51,438 nucleotides of DNA from Myxococcales bacterium (GTDB lineage: Bacteria > Myxococcota_A > Polyangia > Haliangiales > Haliangiaceae): assembly GCA_947483555.1 (NCBI GenBank), contig CANKMW010000066.1, forward strand, positions 1-51,438. The letters run 5' to 3'. The notes beneath the pieces were generated by a model, which saw only the letters and a program-made list of their open reading frames with translations, ran no database searches and was not told the origin of the DNA. Position 1 is the first letter of the stretch, and each line of letters opens with the position of its first letter. This document shows positions 50,741 through 51,438 of this stretch, in pieces. The position numbers were made by a program, and so were the translations under genes.

Positions 50741-51214
50741 CTACTGGCCTGGCGCCGGCTCGCGTTCGCGTTCGCGCTCGCGCTTCGCGTCGGCGTTGAG
50801 CTGCTTCACCCATGGCGACGCGTGCGTCATTCCCTTGTCGAGGAATCCACCGCACATCACCAGCGTCGATTCAAGCGTCGCCGACATCACGTGCTCGAGT
50901 GGGAACAGCACCTCGACACGTGCGTCACGGACACGCATCGTTCTCCCACCCGAAGAAACCTCCTCTCCGCACATCAGGGCGAAGAGGCCGCGGATCTTCG
51001 GGTCGAAGATGTCGCCCCGCCGCTTCGTTTCGGCCCCGTCCTGTGGAACTTGTCGATACTTCAGGAGCTCCAGAATCGCGTCGCCAATCAGGCGGTCTGC
51101 CCGCTCGTTCGGACTGGGGCTGCCATCTCCGTGCGCATGTGCGTTGATGTCAGCCGGTGGGGCGGACAGCGAGTCACAGGCACTGGCAATCAATGCTAAC
51201 GAAACAAGCCTCAT
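50741..51214 (-). CDS. Small hypothetical lipoprotein
   Basis: A 157-residue predicted lipoprotein. The ATG at 51214 gives MRLVSLALIASAC with lipobox Cys13 and has GAGG 9 nt upstream (51224-51227); an ATG at 51235 and the longer frame to 51400 add a non-hydrophobic stretch before the signal and are less likely. The residue after Cys is Asp, which in enterobacteria would keep a lipoprotein in the inner membrane. The mature part is helical with two Cys (FALMCGEE, TLVMCGGF) and ends in a Lys/Arg/Glu repeat (KRERERERE). It converges on the lysyl oxidase gene. No family recognised. Confidence 0.65.
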   Translation of the reverse strand: MRLVSLALIASACDSLSAPPADINAHAHGDGSPSPNERADRLIGDAILELLKYRQVPQDGAETKRRGDIFDPKIRGLFALMCGEEVSSGGRTMRVRDARVEVLFPLEHVMSATLESTLVMCGGFLDKGMTHASPWVKQLNADAKREREREREPAPGQ

Positions 51215-51223
51215 CTGTATATT

Positions 51224-51227
51224 CCTC
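51224..51227 (-). promoter_or_regulatory. Ribosome binding site deciding the lipoprotein start
   Basis: GAGG on the minus strand lies 9 nt before the ATG at 51214. The alternative ATG at 51235 lacks a comparable site, which supports the shorter product with the lipoprotein signal directly at its N-terminus. Confidence 0.45.
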
Positions 51228-51438
51228 GCAATCATGGGTTCTCGCAGTTCAACCCTAGTACGCTCCGTCGAACATCGCCCACACTCCTGTCCGCGCCTTT
51301 CGCGCCCACCACCTCTAGCACGGACTTTTTCGACCTCACCCGCTGCCCACCACGCGACGAACGGGTCGTCCGGACCCGATTTCTCGTCGGGCACGCTCAT
51401 CGTCGCGCCTGCGCCAATCTGTACGCGCTCGACGCAGA

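Noticed and set aside
51215..51400. Longer N-terminus of the last lipoprotein (start at 51400)
   Set aside because: It would put the lipoprotein signal more than 60 residues inside the chain. The stretch looks like intergenic sequence, though a fragment of an unrelated gene cannot be excluded.

Overview
The window is about 70 percent G+C and almost fully coding. Its style suggests a Myxococcota (deltaproteobacterial, Haliangiales/Polyangia-like) chromosome. This is inferred from many lipoproteins with short Gly-rich linkers, lipoproteins resembling the AgmX/PglI C-terminal domain, paired outer-membrane barrels of the type common in that phylum, low-complexity Asp- or Ser-rich tails, frequent GTG/TTG starts and 4-nt start/stop overlaps. 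No rRNA, tRNA, CRISPR array or insertion sequence was found.

Layout. 1-267: degenerate repeat element. 268-3426: tight trpG-trpD-trpC-trpF cluster without trpE, trpB or trpA, followed by a lipoprotein phosphoesterase (3431-4408). 4470-5591: FHA plus arrestin-like protein. 5612-13599 (minus): tamB-like then tamA/bamA-like genes, overlapping by 4 nt, for outer-membrane biogenesis. 13812-16804: PDZ protein, small lipoprotein and two related outer-membrane barrels. 16994-19915 (minus): ftsY and a membrane-anchored protein with carboxypeptidase-regulatory-like domains. 20191-25872 (plus): smc with two unusual insertions, an orphan S4-domain protein and a PP2C-like protein that lacks key metal ligands. 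25930-32322 (minus): seven-gene operon of membrane protein, small membrane protein, parvulin-like lipoprotein, roadblock protein, DUF4350 protein, MoxR ATPase and DUF58 protein.

32401-34996: cmk and rpsA, with a strong terminator behind rpsA. 35127-42188: acyl-CoA catabolism operon (enoyl-CoA hydratase, two acyl-CoA dehydrogenases, cobalamin-binding subunit of methylmalonyl-CoA mutase, meaB) into which three envelope lipoproteins are inserted. 42358-44351: lipoprotein and a geranylgeranyl-reductase-family flavoprotein. 44273-47984 (minus): HU-like protein with an acidic tail, mutase large subunit and 3-oxoacid CoA-transferase genes. 48039-51214: SAM hydroxide adenosyltransferase, RNA uracil-5-methyltransferase, a lysyl-oxidase-like lipoprotein and a last small lipoprotein.

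The two halves of methylmalonyl-CoA mutase, its MeaB chaperone, the dehydrogenases, the hydratase and the CoA transferase together indicate breakdown of branched-chain amino acids, odd-chain fatty acids or ketone bodies to succinyl-CoA and acetyl-CoA. The most distinctive features are the hexanucleotide Ser-Asp/Ser-Val repeat inside the SMC hinge, the bacterial lysyl oxidase that keeps every copper and quinone-cofactor residue, the degenerate PP2C, the MoxR-type operon carrying a roadblock protein and a parvulin-like lipoprotein, and the lipoproteins embedded in the acyl-CoA operon.
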